A stretch of DNA of 64,000 bases from positions 620,001 to 684,000 of the forward strand of contig JAIXMN010000021.1 in NCBI GenBank assembly GCA_025716815.1. Direction: 5' to 3'. This document shows, one piece after another, positions 9,796 to 22,673 of the stretch. The stretch's first letter is position 1. The number at the start of each line of letters is the position of its first letter. The position numbers were made by a program, and so were the translations under genes. The stretch comes from Dichotomocladium elegans. Its lineage: Eukaryota > Mucoromycota > Mucoromycetes > Mucorales > Lichtheimiaceae. A model generated the notes under the pieces. It had not been told where the DNA came from and did no database searches. It was given only the letters and a program-made list of their open reading frames with translations.

Positions 9796-11629
9796 ATGTT
9801 TCCCTATCGGATAGTTCCAAAGCCATTCTGCCTTCAAGGCACCACCAAACGATTCTTTTCGCCGTCATGTTCAGCTTCCTCGCTCAACTATTATCTTGCT
9901 AAACCTCAGCAAGGAGGTATGCACTCTTCTACATTATCCATTGAATCGCCCCTGCCATCTGTTCGTGTCTGGACGACGAATGCTAAGAAGAAAGAGGTGT
10001 TTCGGAATAGATCATTTGCTTCGGCTCAATCTCACAAAATCCAAACAATTGCTTGGTAGGAAATACAAACTGACGCGTTGCTTTTCAAGTCCCACTCTTA
10101 CTTTTCTTTCCTTTCTGTAGGCATTTACAGCTCGCGTGGGACCCGGAATTATAATGAAGACAGGTACCAAACGGTGACGCTCGAACTCCCAGAGGGAAAG
10201 CGTCTGCGCACCATGAATCGAGAGGCCAATAGAGTGTATTTCGGGATCTTTGACGGGCAAGTGATGGAAAGAAGGCAACGGCCATAGACTTGACAGGATA
10301 TTAAAAGACAAAACAAACATGGGCGCGTATTATGCTGTCTTTATACCGCGACATAGACATGGAGGACCTGTCGTTGCTGAATGGTTGGTACGGGCGTGGG
10401 AGCTCGTGGATGCGTCGAATGGTGCCGGAAACACACGGACTTATCTCTACTTTTTCTTTTTATACATGACTAAGGCTGGCGGAGCAGCTTCATCACCGTC
10501 TGGAATCCATATCGCTCAGTGATTTACCCCATATCCTGGCGTCCCTCCGGAAATACGGTGGTTACTTTCGCCGCTTCAAGGTCCCACCGATCCTTCGTGA
10601 CCTCGTTGATGATCAAGGGTGGCCTGTGATCAATAGCCCCGCGGATTTGTCTGTCGAGCAGCGTCTTACTCTCGCTTTTCTGGATGCCGATGCCGAGTGC
10701 CTTGATTTTCTGAGTGACGATGGGCCAGAGGGATACCACGAAGGGTCGACAGGAAGCGTTGCAATCATAGAACCTCAGGATGACAAGCCCTTTTGGGATA
10801 GTGAAAGATACGATATCGTCGTAGGCCATGTGGGCGATACTCGGTAACGTTTCAGCCTGACCAGGACGTTCGTTCTCTAATTTTTTTTTATAAGAATCTT
10901 GTTATGCGACGCTGATTCAGGAGAGGCAGTGACACTCACTACTGGCGATCATCATCCCGGCAATCCGCTCGAGCATGACCGTCTTCGCAAGTATGCTGGC
11001 TTCGTGACAACCGACTCATGGGGTGACGATCGGATTCTGGGCATGCTCGCGACAAGTCGTGCGTTTGGCGACGCAAAATTAAAGCGATATGGAGTATCAG
11101 CCGAGCCAGATGTGGTCCGATATAAAATCACAAAAGATAATCCTGCTGCCTTCATGGTAATGAGGCGGGGGGAATATAAAAACAAACATTATGAACCGAA
11201 CAGATGAATTGATATGAGGTTTGTTCTTCCAGGTTTTGATCACTGATGGTTTAACGTCCGTTATGTCGGATCAAGAAGTGATTGATATTGTAAGGGCGCT
11301 ATAACAGAGCACAGAAAGCGGAGAGAACTATTTTAAGAACTATGACGCTTTATATAGGTGAAGAAAAGTGCAGATCCAACCATGGCGTCTAAAAGGGTCG
11401 TCGACATTGCAGATCAGTATGGAACCGAGGATAACTGCACAGTGATGGTAGGCATGACAAGTGAAGTCAGAAGATACGGGATATCTAACTCACACCGGCA
11501 TGGCGATTGCGATTACGACGTTAGGTTGTTCGGTTAAAGGCCTGGGGAACTCGAATGCATGACCTCACTCACGAATTACGAGAGTATCGGCTGTCGAACT
11601 CTACGATGAGTAGCCGGCAGTCGTGGTAG
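9796..11629 (+). CDS. PP2C-family Ser/Thr phosphatase, mitochondrial Ptc6-like
   Basis: A metal-dependent PPM phosphatase of about 431 residues. Exons: 9796-10055, 10131-10256, 10357-10383, 10475-10843, 10895-11156, 11233-11289, 11358-11447, 11525-11629. Motifs in order: RNYNEDR, FGIFDGHGG (metal site, split by an intron), STGSVAII, VGHVGDTRILLC, HHPGNPLEHDRL, LATSRAFGD, GVSAEPDV, VLITDGL and GTEDNCTVMVVRL. The HHP...E..RL segment and the LA(N/T)(T/S)RAFGD form resemble yeast Ptc6. The ~80-residue N-terminus is rich in Ser, Arg and Lys with few acids, compatible with mitochondrial import. Intron 2 starts with GC (GCAAGT) and exon 3 is only 27 nt. The junction giving VAEWLAEQLHHRLE was chosen because it keeps the usual spacing after HGG. 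Confidence 0.88.
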
Positions 11630-12602
11630 ATGGAACTATATTACATTTATGAAAGATCAACCATCCGAGAAAATGGGAACTTCCTATAGCTGCAGAGATT
11701 CCAATGTAACGTCAATGATGATATCTCGTGCAATTGGTAATCTTGATGTCGAAATATCTGGACCTGACATGTCGTCTGCCAGCAGAGTTGCCTGTGTAGC
11801 AGATTCGGCTGGCGTCAGCGCGGCAAGTGAGGGACTCGGCAATCCACAATATAAAGCGCATGATGGATGCGCTGTAATAGCTGACTCACAATCAACCGCG
11901 TCTGTAGAGGAAGTAAACGAATTATCGGCAGAAAAAATGAGTTGGTCAATGGCCACAGGAATCTGCCAGTATGATACTGGCCTTGTGCTTGGCTAAAACA
12001 ATCATCCATGCTTCTGATACATAAAGCATGGAAGAGTCGTACAAAGAGGTCAGAAGCAACCTTTTCATCATGTGAATATGGCTCTCATGGCGAGAATTTA
12101 AAGAATGCTATCCGTGTTAGATTGAAAAAGCAAATGACTAAGCTCCAGATAAGCAATGGCGCATCCTTTGAATGGACGTATCGCATAATTCTCCAGCATA
12201 GCAATGGAAGTTGAGGTGTGAGATGAACTACGATAGCCCCTTTTGGAAGCGTGGAACCAGAGGAAGTTCGTGTATTGCTGATGAAGAGCATATACCCATG
12301 ATATTTAAAGGTCTTCAAAAAACAGGGCTTGATTCCAGTTTATGAACAGGAGTAGTGATCCACAGATGCAAGAGCACCACTTTTAAGTAGACGTCTCAAA
12401 GGTTTTTATTTTGGTGATCAGGTGACCACCTGACAGCAGAAAGGTGAGCCGGCTCCCCTGGGTGGCTTCAACAAAAAAAAAGTCCGTGACATGTTTTTTA
12501 AGGGATCTATCAATCCCCGAATCCAAAAAGAAAAAATTCCAACCATTTGACAGACAGACCTAAACCACTCCCCTCAGAACACCACATAAAAAATATACCG
12601 CC
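11630..12602. other. spacer with two doubtful plus-strand ORFs
   Basis: ORFs at 11649-11996 (115 residues, Ser/Ala-rich) and 12008-12214 (68 residues) have no recognisable domain. They could be a separate rapidly evolving gene or chance ORFs; I do not annotate them as genes. Confidence 0.35.
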
Positions 12603-13489
12603 ATGCCAAAGTCTAAACGATCCACCGTCGGTAAGCCGCAAACAGCACCGAGTACCATTCATCGAGACTGAATTCCACATTTACTTTGTCTTATAGTGTC
12701 TTTGACCAAGACGAACAAGAAAGGCCAGGAAGGAAAGGAAAAGTTGATCGATGAGGTAGGATCGCCCATTCTGGAAGAAAATAAAATACTCCCGCACCCG
12801 ACGCTGGTTTCTCAATTTCAGTTGAAATTAGGTCCGAGCCTCGGTTGATCGTTACGCTTATCTCTGGGTATTCTCGGTTAAGGACATGCGCAACACATTC
12901 CTGAAGGAGGTCCGCAATGAATTCAAGTCGAACTCTCGCTTCTTCCTCGGCAAGAATCGAGTGATGGCCAAAGCATTGGGTACTACCCCCGAAGAGGAAT
13001 ACAAGACCAACTTGTCCACAGTGGCACAGAAGCTACACAGCGAAGTCGGTCTGCTGTTCACTGACGAGCCGGTTGATACTGTCGTCGAGTATTTTAAGAA
13101 TTACCGACAGCCCGACTATGCTCGGTCAGGCGCTGTTGCAACCGATACAATTGTGATTCCCGAGGGCCCAGTGATGCGTGGCGTCGACCCCATGCCGCAT
13201 AATATGGAACCCCTCTTGCGCCAATTGGGTATGCCCACCTCCTTGAAGAATGGCATTGTCACTCTCAGCTCTCCATATACTATCTGCCGCGAGGGCGACA
13301 CACTGTCCACAAACCAGGCACACCTCTTGGTAAGCATCGGGATTTCCTTTTTTTTTAAAAAAAGGAAACAGTGAACAAGCGTGCGAGTGTTGATCTTTTT
13401 GCATATAGAAATTATTCTATCATCAGCTTGCAGAGTTCCGAGTTCAGCTCATGTGTTGCTATCACAATGGAGAGACGAAGGAGTTTTAA
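12603..13489 (+). CDS. MRT4: MRT4 ribosome assembly factor (P0-like)
   Basis: Mrt4 is a nucleolar paralogue of ribosomal stalk protein P0; it holds the P0 site on pre-60S particles until exchange. Exons 12603-12630, 12697-12755, 12832-13329 and 13409-13489 give 221 residues. The start MPKSKRSTVVSLTKTNKKG matches the family, followed by YLWVFSVKDMRNTFLKEVRNEF and RFFLGKNRVMAKALG (rRNA-binding L10-like fold), then GLLFTDE and the SPYTICREGDTLSTNQAHLLKLF region near the end. Length fits Mrt4, which lacks the P0 C-terminal stalk tail. The last intron (13330-13408) contains a T9/A7 palindrome. This is a secure call. Confidence 0.95.
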
Positions 13490-14404
13490 TCGCTTTAGCA
13501 TTTTTCATATACACAATTTTTTTTTGCATCTTATTATTCTACAACAATTTTTAAAACGCGTAAAGCAAGTTATCTTTCAGGAATGGAAAAGCTATCGACG
13601 CTTATTATTACGATAGAGACGGTCTGTGCGGTTCCTTTGCATGTGTCCCAGCTGCATATATGGAAAAAAGCTATGCCGGACGACGCTTAAAAGGCAATTT
13701 CTCTTGTTGTTCACTTCCCCTGTGTCACTCGCATTGTGGAGTCAGGACTTTAGTTTGTCGCGAGGAGCAAGGGTCATCCAGTTGCGTCGGTGACGCTTGT
13801 TTAATCGTTCAGGGTCACATATATAAATATACTTATGTAGATAAGAGCTTCTCCTTATATTGGAGTAGGTATTGTCATACCGAAACTGGATATTTACACA
13901 AAACCGAACCGAACCGAACCGGCTAGCGCTTATGCTTTGTACATATGAAGAAGGCTTTGTCGGGAAATTATATCTCGCAATTTTTAGCGTGAACAGGTCA
14001 GAAACGAGGGAAGACCCCGGAAGACCCATGTGTCTGGAGCTCTCAGGACTCTTGTTCTATTAAAGGGAGAGAAATGAATCTGACGAGGTAGTCGAGCGTG
14101 AGGATGGGCAAGGAGGTGTCAATGTGTGGTGCATTCCGTGACTGAAAGGCCAGTTACGCAAACAGGAAGAGTGGGGTGGGGTGCGGTGCATGCTGAAATC
14201 TGGCGATATGATGGAGGAAGGAGGACAATAGCCGCTCCGATCCATGGAAGCATCCCGCCCCCTTTTCCTCTTCTCCTAGATTGGCAGTGAGAGCACCAAC
14301 GTGGAACGGGGAAAGATAAAAGGAGGACGAGTGCTCATCGTATAAAAAGAGTTTGAGAGTATAAAGCGTGCTTATTCCAATTACCAGACTGTCATTAAGG
14401 AACA
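13490..14404. other. 0.9-kb spacer
   Basis: No supported gene. A short tandem AACCG repeat (about four units) lies at about 13903-13922. An 88-residue ORF across it is probably chance. Confidence 0.5.
14341..14348 (+). promoter_or_regulatory. TATA box of the Myb-like gene
   Basis: TATAAAAA lies 57-64 nt before the ATG at 14405. Confidence 0.5.
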
Positions 14405-14929
14405 ATGGACATAAAAAACCTTCTTTGTTCTCCTACCTTCAACGACACCGCCTCTCTCCTGCTGCATCCTGGCAATCTCTCCGAGTCGCCCGTTTGGTCA
14501 ACTTATTCTTCAGACTGCAGCCTGACTTCGCCATGCTCCTCATCGTGGCCATCGTCGCCCGTTTTGTTTCAGCAGAGTAGGGGTCCTCAGACACGTACAC
14601 CCTGGACACCCGAGGAGGACGATCTGTTGCAACAAGGGTATATGGAAGGCCTGTCTTGGGCAATGATTTCATCAACCTACCTACCTCACCGTTCCCGCGG
14701 CTGTTGTTGGGGCCGTTTTAAGGCTCTTCAAACAAAAGCCGCCGAGCAGCGCGAGTGGACATCGACGGATGACCGCTTGCTCATGATGGCGGTCAAACGT
14801 CACGAGAAGCTCTTCAAGCAAGCATGGAAATCAGTCGCCGTCGACATGCGAAATGGCCGCACCTGGAGGGAATGTGAACTGCGGACATCGAAGATCATCA
14901 GGAAGAAGCAGCAACTACACACTTGCTGA
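14405..14929 (+). CDS. Myb/SANT-like DNA-binding protein, intronless
   Basis: A single 174-residue ORF. Residues ~1-58 are Ser/Thr-rich. Residues ~62-112 form one Myb-like repeat (TPWTPEEDDLLQQGY...LSWAMISSTYLPHRS...CWGRFKAL). Residues ~115-170 form a second, weaker one (EWTSTDDRLLMMAVKRHEKLFKQAWKSVAVDM...RT). The spaced Trp residues and the acidic EED start are typical of SANT/Myb helix-turn-helix domains that read DNA in the nucleus. The 5' region has a TATA box. The target genes are not inferable. Small one-exon Myb proteins of this type are numerous in Mucoromycota. Confidence 0.75.
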   Translation: MDIKNLLCSPTFNDTASLLLHPGNLSESPVWSTYSSDCSLTSPCSSSWPSSPVLFQQSRGPQTRTPWTPEEDDLLQQGYMEGLSWAMISSTYLPHRSRGCCWGRFKALQTKAAEQREWTSTDDRLLMMAVKRHEKLFKQAWKSVAVDMRNGRTWRECELRTSKIIRKKQQLHTC

Positions 14930-15970
14930 ACAACCAAGCCTTTACTGAATAGACGACCATCTTGCTCTTCTTCGTTTTATTATAGTTTCGCATTATGGAC
15001 ACACACATAAACCCACAGAGAAATAGAGAGAGACCCTCACTCTCTCAGCTAATCGATCTAGATAAACTCTATATTGTCCGTTATCTAAATCCGGTTTATA
15101 CACGTTTACATGCTTACGTTTGTAACAAGTACTCTCGATTTGTATGGAGAGGTTGTTATTAGCTTTTCATTATTAGTTTCTTTCTACCTATAAATCCGGA
15201 GCAAAACTACTTATTGAACCTTGGAGCATGAGTAACTTTCATGACGGGTTGCCGGCTTGTCTCCTAAGCATCTTCTCCTTTTTCATTCCCTTACACGCGT
15301 AGAGCCGCGTGAAAAAAAGCCGTATTCCTAGCTCAAGGAACATAGCAAAAACATTTAGGAGTAAACGAACAAGTTCCAAAGAATGAAAGGCCGCCAATGA
15401 TTACGGAGAAGATGTCCTGTCATCCGAAAGAAAACGTGTCCATCATGATGCTGTACAAAATGACATGTTTCAGCCGACAAATCGAAAGCTCCGCGTCTGC
15501 GTTTATGCATCGATCTATTTACGGCTTGCAAAGTCCGTACAAAAGGGATAATCAAGAGCCGTAGGAGGATAAACCCCGATCTATTAATACTCAGTAGGTC
15601 TAATCAAACCATACGCATATGGGACGGTCGAGATAGCCAGGAAACTCGAGCCTCAGTAGTACCCGTCACCTCTGGTCAGGCACCTCGAGGAGATATGGTT
15701 TCTCTCTTCATTATGATCTTTACTACATTGATGGCTGCAATAGACGCCGGGAAAGTCCGTGTGTCTTCTGTCAAACGCTTGGACTCTGAGTTAAAAAAAA
15801 GTAGGTCACTCTTTCGCTTTGCCCCTCCGCTTGCGACTAAAACGGAAGAAAAAAACTTAATTCCTGTTTACTTTAGGCAAGTCTTCTTCTTTAATTAAAG
15901 GAATACCGTCACTCTCTCTCTCTCTATCCTTCCGCTGAGGTGCCCGTTCACCGGCTGTCTTGCTTAAACC
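14930..15970. other. 1.0-kb spacer
   Basis: AT-rich, with no supported gene. Short ORFs at 15355-15555 (minus) and 15695-15898 (plus) lack features. A CT-rich run at about 15911-15930 is close to the arrestin start. Confidence 0.5.
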
Positions 15971-17412
15971 ATGATGCAGCTTGTTCATGGCCCCGAATTT
16001 GCTATTAATCTCGAAACCGATCATGTTATTCTTCACGGTTCTGTGGATGAGTCCGCCGGGGTTATCCTCCGGGGCTCGGTCACTCTTAAATGCCACGAAA
16101 ACGTCAAGGTCAAGTCTGTAGTGCTCAAGTTTCAAGGGAAGACAAAAGTCCACTGGAGCGAAGGTATACATAAAGTATCTTTACTGCGTATTTCCGAGAT
16201 ACTAATTGCACATGGTTCATGTCCAGGACATGGATCGAATCAGCGGCATTACAGGGAAGAAAAGACCATCATTGAGCACGCCTGGAACTTTTTGGAACCG
16301 AAGAAAAAGACATATCATTTGACGGAGGGTCAATACAAATGGTAAATGGGATAAGTTACGATGAAACATGGTTGGTTGACATTCAGCCGCCTCAGGGACT
16401 TTGAGCTTCCATTGCCCGGCGATCTTCCAAACACAGTTCAGCATGACATGGGTCAGGTGTATTATCGACTGAAGGCTGTTGCTGAAAGACCAGCGTTCTC
16501 CATGAAACTTGCTGCGAAACGAAACATCCTTGTGACCAGGCTATTGCTGCCGTCGGCACTTGAGTTGAACCAATCGGTCGTGATATCGAACGAGTGGACT
16601 AATAAACTCACGTACAACATCAGCGTGCCGCGGATGGTCTACAGTTGTGGAAATCAGATACCCATCAGCTTTGATTTACTTCCAACTGCGCCCGGCCTCC
16701 AAGTCCGAGCCATCTCATGTACTCTCAAAGAGTATGTCACTCTTGTCAGCCAGGAGCACTCGAGGAACGACAACAAGATTATCAAAACTATTCGCGACAA
16801 TCACTTTGAAGGGGTTCACGATCGATATGTTCGGACAGAGATCCTCGAGGTTCCTGGAGAACAACAGGGACGTATACAATCGGATATAGCTAGTGAGCTG
16901 ATCAAAATTAAGCACAAGCTCAAGTTTACTGTATCCTTGATCAACCATGATGGACACATCTCTGGTGAGTGACATGGGAGATAAATGCAGATGCGCCGAT
17001 ATTAAACAGTGTGTATGAATCAGAATTACGTGCTGCGGTTCCCATCGTTATTGCCTCAGTGGCACCTGAAGAGGACGCTAGCCAACTGCCGGCCTATGAG
17101 GATGCATGGAAATCTCTCCCATATGACTCTCAGGTTATTGAGGCACTGATTGCAGCAGGAAGTCTCCCCCGGTCCATGGCTATCGCCATTCCCAACGCGG
17201 CCGCAAGTAATATCCAGTCTTATGCTGATAGCGCCAATAACAGCTGCGACGAGGAATCAGCCGAAGGAAACCCCGGACGACTGCCCTGGGAAGGAATAGA
17301 TTTATCCCGTGTTCCGTCGTACACAACAGCAGTCCGGTCTGGGCGACTCTATAGTTTTTCTGGTTCTTTACCGACATATGAATCGGTCGCAATCCCTAGC
17401 ACACAAGCATGA
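15971..17412 (+). CDS. alpha-arrestin (arrestin-domain trafficking adaptor)
   Basis: Fungal alpha-arrestins bring the Rsp5-type ubiquitin ligase to plasma-membrane transporters and trigger endocytosis. Exons 15971-16163, 16227-16341, 16396-16964 and 17024-17412 give about 421 residues. The N-lobe shows VHGSVDES...VILRGSVTLKC and VKSVVLKFQGK; the YKWDFELPLPGDLP strand is restored by splicing at CCTCAG (16395). The C-lobe is KLTYNISVPRMVYSCGNQIPISFDLLP. The tail has several PxY-like elements (LPAYED, VPSYTT, LPTYES), candidate Rsp5 WW-domain ligands. The protein is shorter than yeast Rod1/Rog3, so the exact orthologue is unclear. Confidence 0.85.
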
Positions 17413-17912
17413 TCGCATACACGCATAACGCTCAGTCTTACCTAAATTCATTCCATCATCATCCCCACATCAAACATCCGCACGCAACCCTAGTCTCTCT
17501 TCATATTTGTTCACTCATCGCATTGCATAATATCGATATCTATTGTGTTACTTTTCCCACACTCATTTCTTGTTATTAAAATAAGTTTCATCGCTAAACG
17601 AAGCAATGGATCTCTCCAGCAGTTACACTCGCCTCAGGATCTGCAGAACCTTCTTCATTTGAAGTATTCCGCTCTGCTTGCTTCAGACTATTCCATAAAT
17701 GAAGGCCACCGTCACATTTCTTTTTCTCTCCCTTTAGGAACTCCAATCGCGACCTTCAGTTATTCAACAGATAAATGAAGCGGAGCTCTAAGGCTTACAC
17801 GCTCTTGCACATAGAGACACACACACACACGCACAAACTCTCTCCCACTCGCTTTCACTCCTTGTCTGGTTATTCCTCCCAACGCATCTCTCACTACTTC
17901 CCCCCTTTTCTG
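17413..17912. other. spacer / SCAP 5' leader
   Basis: CT/CA-rich, with a (CA)n run near 17819-17830 typical of a fungal 5' leader. No gene. Confidence 0.5.
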
Positions 17913-20900
17913 ATGCCACAGCGCCGGCACCCGAAAAACCTTTCAGCATTTTTCTACGCCTATGGCAAGAAATGCGGAACTCGGGCATGCGCCATTTTCC
18001 TCATTTCCCTGATCTTCATTTTTATCTTTTCATATCCTATCGTCTCCCGTGCCATCCCAAGCAATGACCCAGATGACGTCGAGGGTCGTTTTTGGCAATA
18101 TTCACCGCATTTGCAGCCCGAGAATATATCGTCATTCGATAGCACGCCTGAATTGATCATTCAGCAGATCCGCATTGTCAATGACAGATACAGTGTCAAT
18201 GCCGATCTATTACTACAGACACAAATGCTACAAGAAGCGCTGATGAGTCGAACGATTCTAGTCGATGGAGAATCTGTTTCGCTTGCTAGTATTTGTTTGC
18301 TACGCCATAACCAATGTATCGTCCATTCGCCCCTTGATTATTGGCAAAAGCCAGAGTTTTTTGATCCAACGCGCGGCTGGAAAATGCATATCAATACGCG
18401 CCAAATCTCGAAATCATCCGGCTTGTTGATGCATCCTCGCTCGGTTTTTGGCAACGTTACGCTCGACAAAGATGGCCAATTTATATCTGCCGATTCAGTA
18501 ATTCTCACGTTCTTGTTGCAAGAGACACCGTTCTTAAGTACCGCTCGCGTGTGGGATGCATTGTGGCAGAACGTTACGACCGAACTGCGCATTCATCCAC
18601 TCACCCGGGAACAACAGGACGATGATCACACCACATCAAACACCATTCATTCATGGCAAACTCAAGTGGACGTCAGCACTAACTTGGTTCACTACAACGT
18701 ACGTACGATCAGCATAGACTGTCTATTCATCTCCCACCATCTGAAAGAAGACTGTCCCTCCCTTTATCTCCAACAACTCACACAAAATTCATTATTCATA
18801 GTTCAAACCAATATCATTTCGTTTAAATCTCAAGGCTTACCTCTACATGGGAGGGTATCTCGCCGTCTGCTTTTTTGTCTCAACCTTGTTTGGTAACCCT
18901 CACTTGGTCCGTTCGCAATTAGCTCGGGGGTTTGCCACCATCTTTGCCATGATTGCTTGTTACACAACTACAAGAGGCGTCCTCGAATATCTCAACATCC
19001 AGCTATTGCTTGTTCCTTGGTATCTCCAAATTGTCGTACCAATCGTCTCAACGCTTGAAAACATGCTTCTGCTTGCAAATGCAGTTCTGAGCGCTGGATG
19101 TGACATGCACGTCAAAGAAAAAATTGGCCGAGGTAGACTATTTGAAATCGTTTATATCGATAAACTACTAAATCGACTTCGCATAGGCATAGAAAGCGTG
19201 GGCATACCAATCACCCTCACCTTAATTGCCGAATGGCTCATACTGGCTATCGGCACTTCGATGCATATTCCACGGATCAACGAATTTTGCTTATTTGCGA
19301 GAACGTCCCTCTTGGTCGGGTATCTGATCGACATGACTTTCGGCCTTAGTTTTCTCGCAATCAATGCCAAATATTTCGAGGTTTGAAAGCAGAAGATATC
19401 CCATAAACCATTCAAAAATGATTAATACCTGTCATTCAGCTCGCCGATTTAGATGATCGACAAACCACCAAACGATTAAGAGAGCTGGCCAAGTCCGACA
19501 TTGATGCCGACGTAGCACCTGACTTTTGTCCCATCCAAGAACCTCAGGATGACAGCACTCCGAAGACATGTGCAGAGTGCAAACACTTTAAGACCCATCG
19601 AACTTACAATGCCTTGATGGTACAGTACAACCTTGATTTATCGGCAATGCTTCTCAGAACTTATCATACTTTTTTGACACCCTAGCTCTGTTTGATCATT
19701 CTTGCATTGACCTTCATTCGTCCTACTGCTCCATCGAATATGGCTGCGCAGGAAATAAGTTATACCGAAATGCACGCGGTCTCAACCCGTTTCTGGGACA
19801 CAGTGAATCCACTTCACCAAAAAATAACCCTTCAAATCAGTCCTCCACATCTTGTTGCATATGCTCCGACATCTTCTGAAGGAAGGAAGCTTTTGGAACC
19901 ATTCGAAAAATATTATCAATCAAAAGTCTCTACTGAGCAGCGCCCTACTTCAGCTCACCAGCCTCGGCAAATGTCTCGCTTTCGCAAGTTCCTGCTCAGT
20001 AGCATCGTCCGCGCAGTTTCGTTGTTGGCCCATATCAACGTCCCTAGCGTCTTGCTGACGCTCGTGCTTATCCTCATCATAATGTGGCGTGTACCTTCGC
20101 TTCAGCAAAAATGGCTACAGCCATTCCACGAAAAGCTCCTCGAAAATATCCAACAACTATATTTGATTTTGCTTCGACTATTGAGCAGATCATTTACCGA
20201 TTATGACCAAAACGGGGTTCATCCCGGTGCTATATCCGTCCAAGAACGATTTGATCACCAGCAACTTGAGCATAATATTGGGAATGTAGTCGTAAAGACA
20301 CTCTCCGGTCGTCATGTTGCAGACATCCGACGTCTGGCAGTTAATGCAAAGTACAGCACAGTAGTTTCTTGTGGCCAAGACGGACGTATCATCATGTGGG
20401 ATGCTGATAAAGGAGACTGGATGGCCCGCCTCGATCGTGTCACGGAATTATGGGGAGAAGTTACAGAAACCGACCTAAATCCGATATATTGGAATGTACA
20501 AGACCGGAAGGAGGACTCAAATAAGAGTAAGGGCCGTGCAGGATGCCGCCAACTGCGCTCCGCTCGTTGTATCAAAATCGATGCGGGGAACAAATGGATT
20601 GCATCCGGATTCGACGACGGAACCGTTCGAGTTTGGCGAATATCTTCCGGCACTCTTGTGAGAGAAATGGGAATCGAAGTGTCCGATTTAGAGACCTCCA
20701 ATGAGGGAAGCACAGTTATTTGCCGCAAGCAACATCGTCGAGGCCAAGAGCAGCACAATGACAAACGTACAGTCGATCGCGTCATTGCGCTGCAGTTTAT
20801 AGGTGCTATCACTGAGCACGGTCAATCGTCTGAAGCCAAAGGTCCTGCAAGACAACATCAGATGAAAGATGGCTATTATGATCCCACGTCGCAGCATTAT

Positions 20901-22673
20901 ATTGTCTCCGTCCACAAGAGCGGTACTATCAGGGAATGGGATATTCTATCCGGGCAATGCATCCAGGCCTTTCCATCAGGTCATTTCCGCGACGTCGCTA
21001 TCCTGCAAGTGGCCGAATGCAAAAATCGCGGTCAAAAATTAGCTGTCAGTTGGATCTTCACAGCGTCAAAAGACGGTGTTATAAAGTGCTGGGAACGGCA
21101 TCTCATAGAAACAGATATCAGAGAACCCGAAGCGGCGGTAACCACTTGGACCTGTATATATACCATCGACGGGCATGGCGGTCATGCAATCACTGCGCTT
21201 GCCACAGAAGTCCCGGTTGGTGGGATGGGTGTGCTCGTTAGTGGCTCTAGCAACGGCGTTGTCAAAGTGTGGAACTTTGAAACGGGTGATGCAATCTGCA
21301 CACTCTCTGCTGGTGGCGTCAAACGCAGGAATCCCGAGGTACACATGGGTGGTCCGCTTCTCAAGTTTAGCAAATTTAGCCCGAAATATGACCACAACGG
21401 TGCCAGAATCGGTGATTCTGAACCGGCCGTTCACAGTGTGTATGAGCTTCCGACGGCCAATTCAGGCGACCACCACGGGCCAGTGACACAAGTAGTAGTA
21501 ACACGGTACTGTGAGGTGGACAATGGGCCTGGGCTTTGTCGTGGATGTGATACGTGTTTCGGCAACGGCTTTGGGATAGCATCCTGTGCGCTGGACGAAG
21601 CTGTTCATGTCTGGCGACTGGAGCGCGCAGATGGAAAGCATGAAGGCACTTGCACACTCTGCATTAAAAACTATCATCAGAAGCGTTATACCCGGACTCG
21701 ACCCCAGGCATCACCGGCGACAGACGACCAACAAGATCCCAAGGGACAACGCCTGCGCGCAGGGACGCTGAGTGGCAGCAGGCGGACATACGGGGCTGCT
21801 TCTCCTTCTGTTGTTCCCAATGCAGCGTTGGCTGACGACTCGACAGCGGTAGATGGGGCGCAGGTCATGGAGCAACCCATCGGAGAAAATACTATTGTGC
21901 TCGAACCCGTATTCCTTGGTAAGATCAAACAGCTCGCTGGACGAGGATTGGTGTTTTGCAACAACATGGTGCTTGGAGGCGTTCGGAAAAAACCGACCCG
22001 AGGGTCTTCAGCGTCGGCTAGCAGCGGCAACGACTGGGAAGCATGGTTTGCTTCGCTAAAATATTACGCCAACAAAAACTATATCGGCAATGAGATACCC
22101 GTGGAAACATTCGATCTTGAACCGCCAAGTCCACAGAAAAATGCGTTTGAAACAAATACAAGCACCGAGACAAGCATGCTTGGTGTCATCAACCGCTTTA
22201 CATGGGGAGGCAGCAAAACTCCCAATAAGAGCAGAATGACAGATGGTGAAAAGAGCGATGATGAATACGAACTGGTTTATGACGAAGCATCTGAGCTACT
22301 CCCATTCTCAATGGTTCGACACGTCGTTTCGTTGGATGGCTCCGGCATTGCCTGTGATTTTGGCAACTTTATAAAGCTTATTTATTTGCGTGACCCAGCT
22401 CCCAAATTACACCCACTCACCCTCGACGCGAGAACAGCTACCTCAGAGTTTTCCAGGACAAGCAATTGCACAAACAAAAAGTGTTGCGGCGGTAGCAACA
22501 AGAAAAGAAGCGGTAGTTGCTGCTCGAACACAACAAGAAAACGGACAGAACAACATGCTCTCGGTGAAGCTCGGCGCACAGCTTGTCAAACCGGCGGCGA
22601 TTGCTTATCAAACACGAGCTGCTCCCGTTCTCCTGCATCATCTAACCAGCCCTCAACTGCCTGGAAATGGTAA
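17913..22673 (+). CDS. SREBP cleavage-activating protein (SCAP), sterol sensor
   Basis: SCAP escorts SREBP from the ER to the Golgi when sterol is low, switching on sterol-synthesis genes. Exons 17913-18698, 18802-19380, 19440-19619 and 19686-22673 give ~1510 residues. Order: a TM helix (ACAIFLISLIFIFIFSYPIV), a long lumenal loop 1, then the sterol-sensing domain from FKPISFRLNLKAYLYMGGYLAV through several TM helices. A second membrane block follows, then a WD40 propeller with repeats such as GQDGRIIMWD, GFDDGTVRVW, SVHKSGTIREWD, TASKDGVIKCW and SGSSNGVVKVWN. Start 17913 (MPQRRHPK) is preferred; an in-frame ATG at 17775 would add 46 leader-like residues. After about 22420 the frame turns Cys/Ser/Lys-rich and unlike the rest; see findings. 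Confidence 0.88.

Noticed and set aside
10388..10484. Alternative PP2C intron with a better GTACGG donor
   Set aside because: It shortens the helix after HGG by two residues; the GTTGGT donor at 10384 preserves family spacing.
11649..12214. Two plus-strand ORFs behind PP2C
   Set aside because: No domain, no splice logic linking them to PP2C or to each other.
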